Of a stretch of 64,000 bases of DNA, positions 63,949-64,000 are shown piece after piece (the stretch's first letter is position 1; the number at the start of each line of letters is the position of its first letter). Both the position numbers and the translations under genes were made by a program. The notes below the pieces were generated by a model that did not search any database, had not been told where the DNA came from, and saw only the letters and a program-made list of their open reading frames with translations. The stretch lies in contig CANPMT010000002.1 in the NCBI GenBank assembly GCA_947575235.1, forward strand, positions 1 through 64,000. Direction: 5' to 3'. The stretch comes from an uncultured Porphyromonadaceae bacterium (GTDB taxonomy: Bacteria; Bacteroidota; Bacteroidia; Bacteroidales; Muribaculaceae).

Positions 63949-64000
63949 TGATAAAGGGCCGTCCCTCCGTGCGGTCGGCTGTTAAAAAATGGAAGTAATG

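Overview
The window looks like a chromosomal segment of a Bacteroidales bacterium (phylum Bacteroidota), most likely near Muribaculaceae; the family-level guess is inference. The phylum call rests on several signs. There is a complete Mfa1-type fimbrial operon (DUF3575, DUF3868, Mfa1, Mfa2, a fimbrillin-like lipoprotein, DUF4906). Promoters repeatedly show the Bacteroidota pattern TTTG / 19-21 nt / TAnnTTTG. A two-gene KorAB oxidoreductase, a fused aspartokinase-homoserine dehydrogenase followed by a phosphoglycerate-mutase-like gene and threonine synthase, and Na/Pi-PhoU, Tricorn-like and DUF4369-like proteins are also present. I saw no tRNA, rRNA, CRISPR array, prophage or intact insertion sequence.

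Layout. 0-10.2 kb, nearly all minus strand: acpP, korB-korA, a ComM-type ATPase, a lipoprotein, a WYL regulator, and nptA-manC. 10.3-14.7 kb, plus strand, AT-richer: a broken Rpn-family fragment, a Sau3AI/MutH-type restriction enzyme, its cytosine-C5 methyltransferase, and folA 15 bases behind the methylase. 14.7-18.4 kb: a GT4 glycosyltransferase, a YafQ toxin-antitoxin pair, then a scar made of a decayed DUF4906 adhesin tail joined to the last 38 codons of a second glycosyltransferase, and a second YafQ pair. 18.4-27.7 kb, minus: the fimbrial operon. 28-37.6 kb, plus: a second WYL regulator overlapping a CBS-nucleotidyltransferase, obgE, an acyltransferase, pyrG, yidC, a NapH-like ferredoxin, thyA. 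37.6-42.1 kb: an orphan leftward promoter with LacI-type boxes, a LacI regulator with an internal deletion, a secreted protein, hipBA, and a cobalamin riboswitch. 42.2-47.2 kb: the threonine operon. 47.2-52.9 kb, minus: Tricorn-like protease and topA. 53.2-56.7 kb, plus: a Phd/RelE-type pair, gyrB and a degenerate phosphoglycerate-mutase-like protein. 56.8-63.3 kb, minus: a small membrane protein, a membrane-anchored HTH protein, a structured non-coding stretch, a HAD-AroB fusion and an AsmA-like protein. The window closes with a low-molecular-weight tyrosine phosphatase.

How the genes work together. The housekeeping blocks cover lipid synthesis (acpP, acyltransferase), central 2-oxoacid metabolism (KorAB), nucleotide and folate metabolism (pyrG, thyA, folA), the aspartate family (thrA, putative homoserine kinase, thrC), DNA topology (gyrB, topA) and envelope assembly (yidC, AsmA, fimbriae, sugar nucleotides). 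The accessory part is dense in self-maintaining modules: one restriction-modification system and four toxin-antitoxin modules (two YafQ, one HipBA, one Phd/RelE-like).

The best candidates for something new are the adhesin-tail/glycosyltransferase scar, the cobalamin riboswitch with no B12 gene behind it, the ligand-stripped phosphoglycerate-mutase-like protein overlapping gyrB, the HAD-AroB fusion, the restriction-modification-folA arrangement, and the pseudoknot-like and small-RNA-like structures at 58.4-58.66 kb. All calls come from reading the sequence; no database search was run.
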